Shown here: positions 52,346 to 63,515 of the stretch, piece after piece
Layout of the letters: each line of letters begins with the position of its first letter
How positions within the stretch are numbered: position 1 is the first letter of the stretch
NCBI RefSeq assembly: GCF_047675955.1
Contig: NC_132911.1
Coordinates: 70,465,133 to 70,529,132 of the forward strand
Reading direction: 5' to 3'
Length of the DNA stretch: 64,000 nucleotides
Source: Chlorocebus sabaeus
Lineage: Eukaryota; Chordata; Mammalia; Primates; Cercopithecidae
Position numbers and translations under genes: made by a program
The notes under the pieces: generated by a model
What the model was told of the DNA's origin: nothing
The model's input: only the letters and a program-made list of their open reading frames with translations
Database searches by the model: none

Positions 52346-52871
52346 CACATCTTCAAAAAGCTAAATATGGAATTACCATATGACCTAGAAATTCCACTTT
52401 GAGGTACACACCCAAAAGAATTGAAAACAGGGATTTAAACAGATACTTGTACAACAATGTTCATTGGAACATTATTCATAATAACCAAAAGGTGAAAACC
52501 TACATTTCCATCAATAGATGAATAGCTAAACAAAATGTGGAATGTACATAAATGGAATTTTAGTCATCAAAAGGAATAAAGTTCTGATAAATGCTACAAC
52601 ATGGGTGAATCTTGAAAATATGCTAAGTGAAATAAGCTAGACACAAAAGAACAAACATTGTATGATTTCACTTATATGAAATATCTAGAATAGGCAAATT
52701 CAAAAAGACAGCAAGATTAGAAGTGACCAGGTACAGTGGGGAGGGAAAAGTAGAGAGTTACTGCTTAATAATTACACAGTTTGTATTGGGGTGACGAAAA
52801 AGTTTTGAAATAGATAGTGGTGGTGGTTGCATAGATTATAATTAGTGCCATTAAATTGTGCAGTTTAAAAT
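52346..52871 (+). mobile_element. L1MB fragment, second copy of the ORF2 C-terminal zone
   Basis: 'gaattaccatatgacctaga', 'gtacacacccaaaagaattg', 'caatagatgaatagctaaac', 'aaatatgctaagtgaaataa' and an L1MB-type 3' UTR. Continues after the Alu at 53182. Confidence 0.85.
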
Positions 52872-52881
52872 GGTTTAAATG

Positions 52882-53181
52882 GGCTGGGCATGGTGGCTCA
52901 CGCCTGTAATCCTAGCAATTTGGGAGGTTGAGGCAGGCAGATCACAAGGTCAGGAGTTCGAGACCAGCCTGGCCAACATGGTGAAACCCCCGTCCCTACT
53001 AAAAATACAAAAAAAGTTAGCTGGGCATGGTAGCAGGTGCCTGTAATCACAGCTACTTGGGAGGCTGATACAAGGAGAATTGCCTGAACCTGGGAGGCAG
53101 AGGTTGCAGTGAGCCGAGATAGCACCACTGCACTCCAGCCCGGGAGACAATGCCAGACTCCATCTCAAAAAAAAAAAAAAA
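52882..53181 (+). mobile_element. AluS with exact target-site duplication
   Basis: A full dimer. GGTTTAAATGG occurs at 52872-52882 and 53182-53192 as an exact 11-bp duplication. It sits in the 3' UTR of the L1MB copy. Confidence 0.95.
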
Positions 53182-53240
53182 GGTTTAAATGGCAAATGTA
53201 ATATTTTATCATAATACAAAAATGTAAAACAAAGCAAACA
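53182..53240 (+). mobile_element. L1MB 3' end after the Alu
   Basis: 'aaatgtaatattttatcata' and an A-rich end close the L1 that begins at 52346. Confidence 0.75.
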
Positions 53241-53673
53241 AACACATAAAACTAAATATCTCCCTACTATATGACCTATCAATTTAACACTTGGGTATTT
53301 ATCCCAGAGAAATGAAGACTTACATTCACACAAAAAAGTGTATATGACTATTCATTACAGCTCTACTCAATAGCCCCAAACTGGAAACAACCGAAGTGTC
53401 TTTCAAAGGGTGAGTTTTTTAAACAAAGTAAAACAAACACACCATGGAATACTCCTCAGCAATAAAGAACTACTGATACATACAACGTCCTGGAATAACC
53501 TCTAGAGAATTATGCTGAGTGAGAAAAGCCAGTCCCAGAAGGTTACATTCTGTATGATCTCATTTACGTAACATTCTCAAACAGCAGAATTATAGAGATG
53601 GAGAAAAGATTCGTGGTTGCCAAGGGTTGTGGGGGAAGGAGGGAAGTGGCTGTGTCTATAAAAGGGTAGTACA
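53241..53673 (+). mobile_element. L1M (L1MC/MD-like) fragment
   Basis: 'tgggtatttatcccagagaa', 'tacagctctactcaatagcc', 'ccatggaatactcctcagca', 'gagaaaagccagtcccagaa' and 'tggttgccaagggttgtggg' are the ORF2 end and 3' UTR. An AluS interrupts it; it resumes at about 53976. It may be the continuation of 51843-52345. Confidence 0.8.
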
Positions 53674-53975
53674 GGCCAGGTGCAGTGGCTCTGGCCTGTA
53701 ATCCCAGCACTTTGGGAGGCCGAGGCAGGCAGATCACCTGAGGTCAGGAGTTCACGACCAACCTGGCCAAAATGGTGAAACCCCGTCTCTACTAAAAATT
53801 CTAAAGTTAGCCAGGCATGGTGGTGGCAGGTGCCTATAATTCCAGCTATTTGGGAGGCTGACGCGGGAGAATCACTTGAACCTAGGAGGCGGAGGTTGCA
53901 GCGAGCCGAGACTGCACCATTGCACTCCAGCCTGGGTGACAAGAGAGAAACATCGTCTCAAAAAATAATAATTCT
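53674..53975 (+). mobile_element. AluSx with short target-site duplication
   Basis: Full dimer ('ggccaggtgcagtggctctg' to 'aacatcgtctcaaaaaataa'). AAAAGGGT before (53660-53667) and after (53979-53986) is the probable target duplication. Confidence 0.93.
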
Positions 53976-54298
53976 TAAAAAAGGGTCATTGTGGTGGAAG
54001 TATGCTGTATCTTGACTGGTGCTGATCACATGAATCTACATATGTGATTAAATTGCCTAGAACTAAACAGAGACACACACAAACACATGCAAATTAGTGC
54101 ATGTAAAACTAGTACAATCTGAATAAAGTGGGTGGATTCTATCAGTGTCAATTTCCTGGTTGTGATAGTGTACAATAGTTATGTGGGATGAAAACATTGG
54201 GGAAAACTGGCTGAAAGGTGTACTGAATCTCTCTATTATTTCTTACAACTATGAATCTACAATTATTCTAAAATAAAAAGTGTCTTCAAAAAGCATAC
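53976..54298 (+). mobile_element. L1M 3' UTR, continuation
   Basis: 'tatcttgactggtgctgatc', 'gtcaatttcctggttgtgat' and 'ctacaattattctaaaataa' are the L1MC/MD 3' end. Confidence 0.8.
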
Positions 54299-54875
54299 AT
54301 ACAGTATGAGTTCACTTGTATAAGATTCTTGAAAGGGCAAAACTAATCTATGGGAAAAACACAGAATAGTGGCTGTCTCTGAGGGGGTCACAGGAAATGG
54401 CTGAGAAGGAGCCCGAGGGAAATGTCTAAGGTGATGGTTAATGCTCTTCTGTTGATACAGATGGGGTGCATATGTTAATCAAAAGTCATTGCATGTTACA
54501 TTGAAATTTTGTGAATGTCAAAGAATATAAAATTTACCTCAAGAATGACTAAGAAATATGGAATCTACAATGAGAAATAACTGAATAAATATTGAACTCT
54601 AATGATAGGCATACTGAATGAAGTACTTAGGGGAGAACTGCACTACTGTCTGCAATTTACTCTGAAATGCATAAAAAATTACAATGAATATACAGACAGG
54701 TAAATGGTTAGGTGGTAAAGCAAATTTTAAAATATTAAATATGGAATCTAGGTAGTGGGTATATTAGTATTTGCTATAAAATTCCTTCCATCTTTATGCA
54801 TCTACATGCAATTTTGTATGATACAGTGATGGGGGAGGTTAGCTGATACTCAATAAACATTAGTTAAATTGGATA
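54299..54875 (+). mobile_element. L1M (another) 3' end
   Basis: 'gtatgagttcacttgtataa', 'tctaatgataggcatactga', 'tttactctgaaatgcataaa' and 'tctaggtagtgggtatatta' to 'ttggataataaa'. A further 3' end on the same strand, directly after the previous one. Confidence 0.7.
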
Positions 54876-55319
54876 ATAAAAATGGCATGGTATCAGAGAT
54901 ATCTGGTGGTAATTAATTAATTTTTTCCAGCTCCCCGCCAAAAAAGTTATTTTCATCTACTGGAAACTTTTCTGACACTAACAAGCACCTTAAAACAATG
55001 ACTTGTCTATATTGCTTTTATTTATAATAGAATGCTTCAGGAATGTTCAGGCAATAGCCAGAAGACAGTGAGGCAGTGATTATTCTTAATTCCACCAGGA
55101 AATAATGATTTTTGACTAAAATTTTTCCAAAAATGAGACATAGTAATAATTATTGGACAAGGCCCAGGATAAGAATGAATTCCCATACTAAGAGCCATAC
55201 ATTTTAGCCGGATAATTGACACTTAGGCCTAGAAATAATTTATCAACCTTTTTGAAAGTGCAGAACCGTATTCTCTCAAATTACAGAATAGTATACTTAA
55301 TAAGTAGTCAGCTCAAACA
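54876..55319. other. Unassigned unique sequence
   Basis: Nothing recognised. Confidence 0.5.
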
Positions 55320-55409
55320 TAAGATTGGCTTTATTTAAATCAAGGAACTTGATTTATTTAATCAAGTTCCTTTAAATCAAGTTCCTTGATTTAAATAAAG
55401 CCAATCTTA
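55320..55409. repeat. Perfect inverted repeat with 37-bp arms (90 bp)
   Basis: 55320-55356 (starts TAAGATTGGCTTTATTTAAA) is exactly complementary to 55373-55409. The 16-nt loop (55357-55372) holds a partial third copy of AATCAAGTTCCTT. No mismatch in 37 bp means recent origin, conversion between arms, or selection. Confidence 0.95.
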
Positions 55410-55639
55410 GTTTTTCTTTTGGAGCAGGTGGATTTTGACTATTTTACCTCATTTGGTAACTGTACTTAACATTCTACAAGTCAGGAAATTTTATTATATT
55501 AGATTTATGAATCAGGCACCTAGCAAAAGCAAAAATAAATCTTCTCCAGAGAGATATAACTTTATCTTATACCTCAAAGAATTATTTTAAAAAATAAGTA
55601 TATTCATACTCATATACATACATACATATACAGATTACA
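55410..55639. other. Unassigned AT-rich sequence
   Basis: A CATA/CATACATA stretch near 55605-55630. Nothing else recognised; may be the 5' part of the L1M that follows. Confidence 0.45.
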
Positions 55640-57039
55640 ATCAAAAAACACAAAGCACAGAGGGAAAAAATAATCGAAATTCAGCAGAAAATGTAGACAT
55701 TAAAAAACAGATCTATAAACACTTCAGATAAAGGAATTATCTGAAGAATTTTTAAAAAAAACTCTGCTTGTTTTGTTTAAAGAAATGGAAGTCAAACTTG
55801 AAAATATTTAAAAGAAATAGGAAAATATGTTAAAAGGTACCAAGCAAATGTGAAAAAGAACAGAATGAAACTTCTAGAAAATTGTAGCAATTGAACTTCA
55901 AAACAAAAGGGATGGGTTTAAAATTAGAGTACAGAGAGCTGAAGAATAATTAGTAAACTGGAAGACAGAGCAGAAGAAATTACCCAGAATGCAGAATGAG
56001 GAGAGAGACAAGAAAAATAAGAAAGACTAAAAGACATAGAAGCTATAGTGGGAAAGTCCAGCAAACATTTAATCAGAGTCCCAGAAGAACAAAACTGTCA
56101 TTATTGGATGATATAATTGGTTTTGTGGAAAATCCATAATAACCTAAATTAGATTTATAATAAGCAGAGAATTAATAGCAGGGTTGCTGATATAAAATAA
56201 ATAAGCAATTACATTTCTACATTCCAACCAAAAAAATTACAAAAAGTAAGCAAAGAAACATCATGTACAATAGCATCAAATGTATGAGGTAATTAAATTT
56301 GTCACAAGTTATACAAGACCTTTATAAAGGAAATTACACATTTTATTGAAGAACACTAAAGAAGATCCATGTAAATAAAACATATACCATGGATTTGAAA
56401 ACTAAGTAAAGATTTCAACTACTCTCAGTTTTAATCTGAAATCCACAAGTGAAATCACAATTACAATCCCAAGAGGTTATTTTTGTGAAAATCTATAAAG
56501 AGATCTAAAATTTTTGTAGAAATGCAAAGGTGCAAAGGACCCAAAATAGCCAAAATAATTTTTCAGAAAAAGAACAAAGTTGGAAGTCTTACATACAATA
56601 CTTATTATAAAGCTACAGTAATTAAGATGATATGGTATCAGGGCAAGGATAGACAAATAGACCAATGGGGTACGATAGAGTCCCAAAACAAGCTAAAACA
56701 CATATGGACATTTGATTTATGACAAAGGTAACACTGTACAACAGTAAGGGAAATAGTCTTTTCAATAAATGGTTCTGTGTCAACTGATTACTTATATAGG
56801 TGCAAGGGGAGGGGAGAATCTTGATCTTAAACAAAAATCAGTCCCTGATGAATTGTCAATCTAAATAGGAAAGGTAAAGTGTAGAAAAATATCTTCATAG
56901 TATTTTGATAGGAAAGAATTTCTTAAACAAGACACAATAAGCATGAACATAAAGAGAATGTTCAATAAATTCTATTACATTAAATGACAAGTTGAAAGTC
57001 TATACTTACCAAAAGCCACTGTAAAGAAAGTGGAAAAAA
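55640..57039 (+). mobile_element. Old L1M with an internal deletion (ORF1 joined to RT)
   Basis: ORF1-like phrases ('gaataattagtaaactggaa', 'cagagcagaagaaattaccc', 'aatcagagtcccagaagaa') pass at about 56095 directly into the ORF2 RT active-site zone ('aaactgtcattattggatga', 'gtggaaaatccataataacc'), then the RT thumb and 'aatagaccaatggggtacga'. About 2.4 kb of a normal L1 is therefore missing. It ends at the insertion point of the young L1PA and resumes at 63251. Confidence 0.75.
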
Positions 57040-57050
57040 AAAAATCACAA
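57040..57050 (+). repeat. Left target-site duplication of the L1PA element
   Basis: AAAAATCACAA; an exact copy lies at 63240-63250. The adjoining A-run fits the T-rich nick site of the L1 endonuclease. Confidence 0.95.
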
Positions 57051-58093
57051 GGGGCGGAGCAAGATGGCTGAATAGGAACAGCTCCAGTCTCCAACTCCCA
57101 GCACAAGTGACACAGAAGACAGGTGATTTCTGCATTTTCAACTGAGGTACTGGGTTCATCTCACTAGAGAGTGCGGGACAATCAGTGCTGGCCAGATGCT
57201 GCAGCCCGTCCAGCCAGAGCTGAAGCAGGGCAAGGCATCGCCTCACCTGAGAAGCGCAAGGGGAAAGGGAATCCCTTTTCCTAGCCAGGGGAACTGAGAC
57301 ACACAACACCTGGAAAATCAGGTAACTCCCACCCCAATACTGCACTTTACCAAGGATCTTAGCAAATGGGCACACCAGGAGATTATATCCCACACTTGGC
57401 CGTGAGGGTCCCACGCCCAGGGAGCCTCCCTCATTGCTAGCACAGCAGTCTGTGATCTAACGCCAGGGCAGCAGCAAAGCTGGGGGAGGGGCGCCTGCCA
57501 TTGCTGAGGCTTAAGTAGGTAAACAAAGCCCATGGGAAGCTCGAACTGGGTGGAGCTCACAGCAGCTCAAGGAGTCCTGCCTGTCTCTGTAGACTCCACT
57601 TCTGGGGACAGGGCACAGCTAAACAACAACAACAAAAAAGCAGCTGAAACGTCTGCAGATGCAAACGACTCTGTCTGACAGCTTTGAAGAGAGCAGTGGA
57701 TCTCCCAACACAGAGGCTGAGATCTGAGAACAGACAGACTGCCTGCTCAAGTGGGTCCCTGACCCCTGAGTAGCCTAACTGGGAGACATCCCCCACTAGG
57801 GGCAGACCGACACCCCATACCTCACACGGTGGAGTACACCCCTGAGAGGAAGCTTCCAAAGCAAGAATCAGACAGGTACACTTGCTGTTCAGCAATATCC
57901 TATCTTCTGCAGCCTCTGCTGCTGATACCCAGGCAAACAGGGTCTGGAGTGGACCTCAAGCAATCTCCAACAGACCTACAGCTGAGGGTCCTGACTGTTA
58001 GAAGGAAAACTAACAAACAGGAAGGACACCCACACCAAAATCCCATCAGTACGTCACCATCATCAAAGACCAGAGGCAGATAAAACCACAAAG
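57051..58093 (+). promoter_or_regulatory. L1PA 5' UTR with internal promoter
   Basis: In L1 the 5' UTR holds the internal RNA polymerase II promoter, and human L1PA 5' UTRs also have an antisense promoter in the first 600 bp. Here the full 1043-bp region is present up to the ORF1 start. Its sequence differs from human L1PA in the manner of cercopithecoid copies. Activity in this genome is unknown. Confidence 0.8.
57060..57068 (+). promoter_or_regulatory. YY1-type site at the L1 5' end
   Basis: CAAGATGGC, 10 bp from the element start, matches the YY1 core that positions the L1 transcription start in human L1. Seen directly; binding is inferred. Confidence 0.7.
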
Positions 58094-59109
58094 ATGGGGA
58101 AAAAGCAGGGCAGAAAAGCTGGAAATTCAAAAAATAAGAGCGCATCTCCCCCTGCAAAGGAACGCAGCTCATCGCCAGCAACGGATCAAAGCTGGACGGG
58201 GAATGACTTTGACAAGATGAGAGAAGAAGCCTCCAGTCCATCAAACTTCTCAAAGCTAAAGGAGGAATTATGTACCCAGTGCAAAGAAACTAAAAATCTT
58301 GAAAAAAGAGTGGAAGAATTGGTAACTAGAATAATTAATGCAGAGAAGGCCATAAACGAACTGACAGAGATGAAAATCATGACACGAGAAATACGTGACA
58401 AATGCACAAGCTTCAGTAACCGACTTGATCAACTGGAAGAAAGAGTATCAGCGATTGAGGATCAAATGAATGAAATGAAGCGAGAAGAGAAATCTAAAGA
58501 AAAAAGAAGAAAAAGAAATGAACAAAGCCTGCAAGAAGTATGGGGTTATATAAAAAGACCAAATCTACGTCTGACTGGGGTGCCTGAAAGTGAGGGGGAA
58601 AATGGAACCAAGTTGGAAAACACTCTTCAGGATATCGTCCAGGAGAACTTCCCCAACCTAGCAGGGCAGGCCAACATTCAAATTTAGGAAATACAGAGAA
58701 CGCCACAAAGATACTCCTCGAGAAGGGCAACTCCAAGACACATAATTGCCAGATTCACCAAAGTTGAAATGAAGGAAAAAATCTTAAGGGCAGCCAGAGA
58801 GAAAGGTCGGGTTACACACAAAGGGAAGCCCATCAGACTAACAGCAGATCTCTCGGCAGAAACTCTACAAGCAGAAGAGAGTGGGGGCCAATATTCAACT
58901 TTCTTAAAGAAAATAATTTTCAACCCAGAATTTCATATCCAGCCAAACTAAGCTTCATAAGTGAAGGAGAAATAAAATCCTTTACAGATAAGCAAATGCT
59001 TAGAGATTTTGTCACCACCAGGCCTGCCTTACAAGAGACCCTAAAGGAAGCACTAAACATGGAAAGGAACAACCGGTACCAGCCATTGCAAAAACATGCC
59101 AAAATGTAA
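58094..59109 (+). pseudogene. ORF1: L1 ORF1 (RNA-binding protein ORF1p), broken
   Basis: ORF1p is the trimeric RNA-binding chaperone of the L1 ribonucleoprotein, in the cytoplasm. The start (ATG at 58094, in GGGGAAAAAG-type context) is usual and the full region equals the family's 338 codons once one lost base is counted. The first 197 codons are open: basic N-terminus, then a heptad coiled coil (about residues 50-150, K/E/L-rich) and the first part of the RRM. Codon 198 is TAG (58685-58687), where the family has a glutamine codon. A 1-base deletion near 58872 shifts the frame, giving a stop at 58949-58951 rather than at 59107-59109. The truncated product lacks most of the RRM and the C-terminal domain. 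Confidence 0.92.
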
Positions 59110-59172
59110 AGACCATCGAGGCTAGGAAGAAACTGCATCAACTAATGAGCAAAATAACCAGTTAATATCATA

Positions 59173-62100
59173 ATGGCAGGATCAAGTTCACACATAACAA
59201 TATTAACCTTAAATGTAAATGGACCAAATGCTCCACTTAAAAGACACAGACTGGCAAATTGGATAAAGAGTCAAGACCCATCAGTCTGCTGTATTCAGGA
59301 GACCCATCTCACATGCAGAGACATACACAGGCTCAAAATAAAGGGATGGAGGAAGATCTACCAAGCAAATGGAGAACAAAAAAAAGCAGGGATTGCAATA
59401 CTAGTCTCTGATAGAACAGACTTTAAACCATCAAAGATCAAAAGAGACAAAGAAGGCCATTACATAATGGTAAAGGGATCAATTCAACAGGAAGAGCTAA
59501 CTATCCTAAATATATATGCACCCAATACAGGAGCACCCAGATTCATAAAGCAAGTCCTTAGAGACTTACAAAGAGACTTAGACTCCCATACAATAATAAT
59601 GGGAGACTTCAACACTCCACTGTCAACATTAGACAGATCAACGAGACAGAAAGTTAACAAGGATATCCAGGAATTGAACTCATCTCTGCAGCAAGCAGAC
59701 CTAATAGACATCTACAGAACTCTCCACCCCAAATCAATAGAATATACATTCTACTCAGCACCACATCACACTTATTCCAAAATTGACCACATAATTGGAA
59801 GTAAAGCACTCCTCAGCAAATGTACAAGAAGAGAAATTACAACAAACTGTCTCTCAGACCACAGTGCAATCAAACTAGAACTCAGGATAAAGAAACTCAA
59901 TCAAAATCGCTCAACCACATGGAAACTGAATAACCTGCTCCTGAATGACTACTGGGTACATAACGAAATGAAGGCAGAAATAAAGATGTTCTTTGAAACC
60001 AATGAGAACAAAGATACAACATACCAGAATCTCTGGGACACATTTAAAGCAGTGTGTAGAGGGAAATTTATAGCACTAAATGCTCACAAGAGAAAGTTGG
60101 AAAGATCTAAAATTGACACTCTAACATCACAATTAAAAGAACTAGAGAAGCAAGAGCAAACACATTCAAAAGCTAGCAGAAGGCAAGAAATAACTAAGAT
60201 CAGAGCAGAACTAAAGGAGATAGAGACACAAAAAACCCTCCAAAAAATCAATGAATCCAGGAGTTGTTTTTTTGAAAAGATCAACAAAATTGATAGACCG
60301 CTAGCAAGGCTAATAAAGAAGAAAAGAGAGAAGAATCAAATAGATGCAATAAAAAATTATAAAGGGGATATCACCACCAACCCCACAGAACTACAAACTA
60401 CCATCAGAGAATACTATAAACACCCCTACGCAAATAAACTAGAAAATCTGGAAGAAATGGATAAATTCCTGGATACTTACACTCCCTCTCCCAAGACTAA
60501 ACCAGGAAGAAGCTGAATCCCTGAATAGACCAATAGTAGGCTCTGAAATTGAGGCAATAATTAATAGCCTACCAACCAAAAAAAGTCCAGGACCAGATGG
60601 ATTCACAGCCGAATTCTACCAGAGGTACAAGGAGGAGCTGGTACCATTCCTTCTGAAACTATTCCAATCAATAGAAAAAGAGGGAATCCTCCCTAACTCA
60701 TTTTATGAGGCAACATCATCCTGATACCAAAGCCTGGCAGAGACACAACAAGAAAAGAGAATTTTAGACCAATATCCCTGATGAACATTGATGCAAAAAT
60801 CCTCAATAAAATACTGGCAAACCGGATCCAGCAGCACATCGAAAAGCTTATCCACCATGATCAAGTGGGCTTCATCCCTGGGATGCAAGGTTGGTTCAAC
60901 ATACGCAAATCAATAAATGTAATCCAGCATATAAACAGAACCAAAGACAAAAACCACAGGATTATCTCAATAGATGCAGAAAAGGCCTTTGACAAAATTC
61001 AACAGCCCTTCATGCTAAAAACGCTCAATAAATTTGGTATTGATGGAACGTATCTCAAAATAATAAGAACTATTTATGACAAACCCACAACCAATATCAT
61101 ACTGAATGGGCAAAAACTGGAAAAAATCCCTTTGAAAACTGGCACAAGACAGGGATGCCCTTTCCCACCACTCCTATTCAATATAGTGTTGGAAGTTCTG
61201 GCTAGGGCAATCAGGCAAGAGAAAGAAATAAAGGGTATTCAGTTAGGAAAAGAAGAAGTCAAATTGTCCCTGTTTGCAGATGACATGATTGTATATTTAG
61301 AAAACCCCATTGTCTCAGCCCAAAATCTCCTTAAGCTGATAAAAAACTTCAGCAAAATCTCAGGATACAAAATTAATGTGCAAAAATCACAAGTATTCTT
61401 ATACACCAGTAACAGACAAACAGAGAGTCAAATCATGAATGAACTTCCATTCACAATTGCTTCAAAGAGAATAAAATACCTAGGAATCCAACTTACAAGG
61501 GACGTAAAGGACTTCTTCAAGGAGAACTACAAACCACTGCTCAGTGAAATCAAAGAGGATACAAACAAATGGAAGAACATACCATGCTCATGGATAGGAA
61601 GAATCAATATCGTGAAAATGGCCATACTGCCCAAGGTAATTTATAGATTCAATGCCATCCCCATCAAGCTACCAATGAGTTTCTTCACAGAATTGGAAAA
61701 AACTGCTTTAAAGTTCATATGGAACCAAAAAAGAGCCCACATCTCCAAGACAATCCTAAGTCAAAAGAACAAAGCTGGAAGCATCACGCTACCTGACTTC
61801 AAACTATACTACAAGGCTACAGTAACCAAAACATCATGGTACTGGTACCAAAACAGAGATATAGACCAATGGAACAGAACAGAGTCCTCAGAAATAATAC
61901 CACACATCTACAGCCATCTGATCTTTGACAAACCTGAGAAAAAGAAGAAATGGGGAAAAGATTCCCTATTTAATAAATGGTGCTGGGAAAATTGGCTAGC
62001 CATAAGTAGAAAGCTGAAACTGGATCCTTTCCTTACTCCTTATACGAAAATTAATTCAAGATGGATTAGAGACTTAAATGTTAGACCTAATACCATAAAA

Positions 62101-63003
62101 ACCCTAGAAGAAAACCTAGGTAATACCATTCAGGACATAGGCATGGGCAAGGACTTCATGTCTAAAACACCAAAAGCAACAGCAACAAAACCCAAAATTG
62201 ACAAATGGGATCTAATTAAACTAAAGAGCTTCTGCACAGCAAAAGAAACTACCATCAGAGTAAACAGGCAACCTACAGAATGGGAGAAAATGTTTACAAT
62301 CTACTCATCTGACAAAGGGCTAATATCTAGAACCTACAAAGAACCCAAACAAATTTACAAGAAAAAAACAAACAACCCCATCAAAAAGTGGGCAAAGGAT
62401 ATGAACAGACATTTCTCAAAAGAAGACATTCATACAGCCAACAGACACATGAAAAAATGCTCATCATCACTGGCCATCAGAGAAATGCAAATCAAAACCA
62501 CAATGAGATACCATCTCACACCAGTTAGAATGGCAATCATTAAAAAGTCAGGAAACAACAGGTGCTGGAGAGGATGTGGAGAAATAGGAACACTTTTACA
62601 CTGTTGGTGGGATTGTAAACTAGTTCAACCATTATGGAAAACAGTATGGCGATTCCTCAAGGATCTAGAACTAGAAGTACCATATGACCCAGCCATCCCA
62701 TTACTGGGTATATACCCAAAGGATTATAAATCATGCTGCTATAAAGACACATGCACACGTATGTTTATTGCGGCACTATTCACAATAGCAAAGACTTGGA
62801 ATCAACCCAAATGTCCATCAGTGACACACTGGATTAAGAAAATGTGGCACATATACACCATGGAATACTATGCAGCCATAAAAAAGGATGAGTTTGTGTC
62901 CTTTGTAGGGACACGGATGCAGCTGGAAACCATCATTCTCAGCAAACTATCGCAAGAAGAGAAAACCAAACACCGCATGTTCTCACTCATAGGTGGGAAC
63001 TGA
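59173..63003 (+). pseudogene. ORF2: L1 ORF2 (endonuclease-reverse transcriptase), broken between the two enzymes
   Basis: ORF2p nicks DNA and copies L1 RNA at the nick. The first 447 codons are open. The endonuclease residues are in place: N in LTLNVNGPN, E in IQETHLT, D/N in GDFNTPLS, D in IDHIIGSK and DH in SDHSAIKLE. Four extra bases near 60481-60492 shift the frame and give TGA at 60514-60516; a 1-base loss near 60711 restores it. From 60781 (an in-frame ATG) to TGA... end at 63003 the frame is open for 740 codons: RT with FADD at 61273-61284, a changed motif RQGCPFPP (usual LSP), and the Cys-rich end CWRGCGEIGTLLHCWWDC. It therefore codes endonuclease and RT halves separately. Three-codon net gain gives 1276 codons against 1275. 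Confidence 0.93.
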
Positions 63004-63239
63004 ACAATGAGATCACCTGGACTCGGGAAGGGGAACATCACACACCGGGGCCTATCATGGGGAGGGGGCTGGGGGAGGGATTGCATTGGGAGTTATACCT
63101 GATGTAAATGACAAGTTGATGGGTGCTGACGAGTTGATGGGTGCAGCACACCAACATGGCACAAGTATACATATGTAACAAACCTGCATGTTATGCACAT
63201 GTACCCTAGAACTTAAAGTATAATAATAATAATTTTTTT
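63004..63239 (+). other. L1PA 3' UTR with G-rich tract and tail
   Basis: Contains the polypurine G-rich tract (63057-63079, four G-runs able to form a quadruplex), a partial repeat of 'gttgatgggtgc' (63115-63141) and 'aacctgcatgttatgcacat'. The end is TAATAATAATAAT then T-run and A-run, so the usual poly(A) signal and pure A tail are altered. Confidence 0.9.
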
Positions 63240-63250
63240 AAAAATCACAA
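63240..63250 (+). repeat. Right target-site duplication of the L1PA element
   Basis: Exact copy of AAAAATCACAA at 57040-57050. Confidence 0.95.
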
Positions 63251-63515
63251 AGAGAAGGTATCTAGAACACATAAAATTGACAAAGGACTACTATCTAAAT
63301 TGCAATTTTTTAACTTCTGAAAATCACTTAAAAAGGCAATCCGTTGAAAATGTCCCAAAGACTTCGAGTGGGCAATTCAAAAGAATATTCAAATAGCCAA
63401 TAAACCTATGAATATATTCTATTTTCTTATTACTCAATTTCATTAGTAATAAGAAAATGCAAATTAAAGCAATTACGGAATATTACTGCACATCCACCAT
63501 CAAAATCTGACATTA
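63251..63515 (+). mobile_element. Old L1M, continuation after the L1PA
   Basis: 'gagaaggtatctagaacaca', 'aaaagaatattcaaatagcc', 'ataagaaaatgcaaattaaa' and 'atccaccatcaaaatctgac' continue the L1M ORF2 of 55640-57039. Confidence 0.75.

Larger units (their letters stand above)
57051..63239 (+). mobile_element. Nearly full-length L1PA element, Old World monkey lineage
   Basis: About 6.19 kb: 5' UTR (57051-58093), ORF1 (58094-59109), 63-bp spacer, ORF2 (59173-63003), 3' UTR and an irregular A/T tail. It starts at the usual L1 5' end ('ggggcggagcaagatggctg') and has an exact target duplication, so it is a full-length insertion. It lies inside an older L1M. Lesions: a nonsense codon and 1-base loss in ORF1, and two offsetting indels in ORF2. 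Subfamily is judged from memory (close to L1PA5-8 and the monkey L1 branch). Confidence 0.95.

Noticed and set aside
53577..53942. 121-codon minus-strand frame
   Set aside because: Translation of an AluSx.
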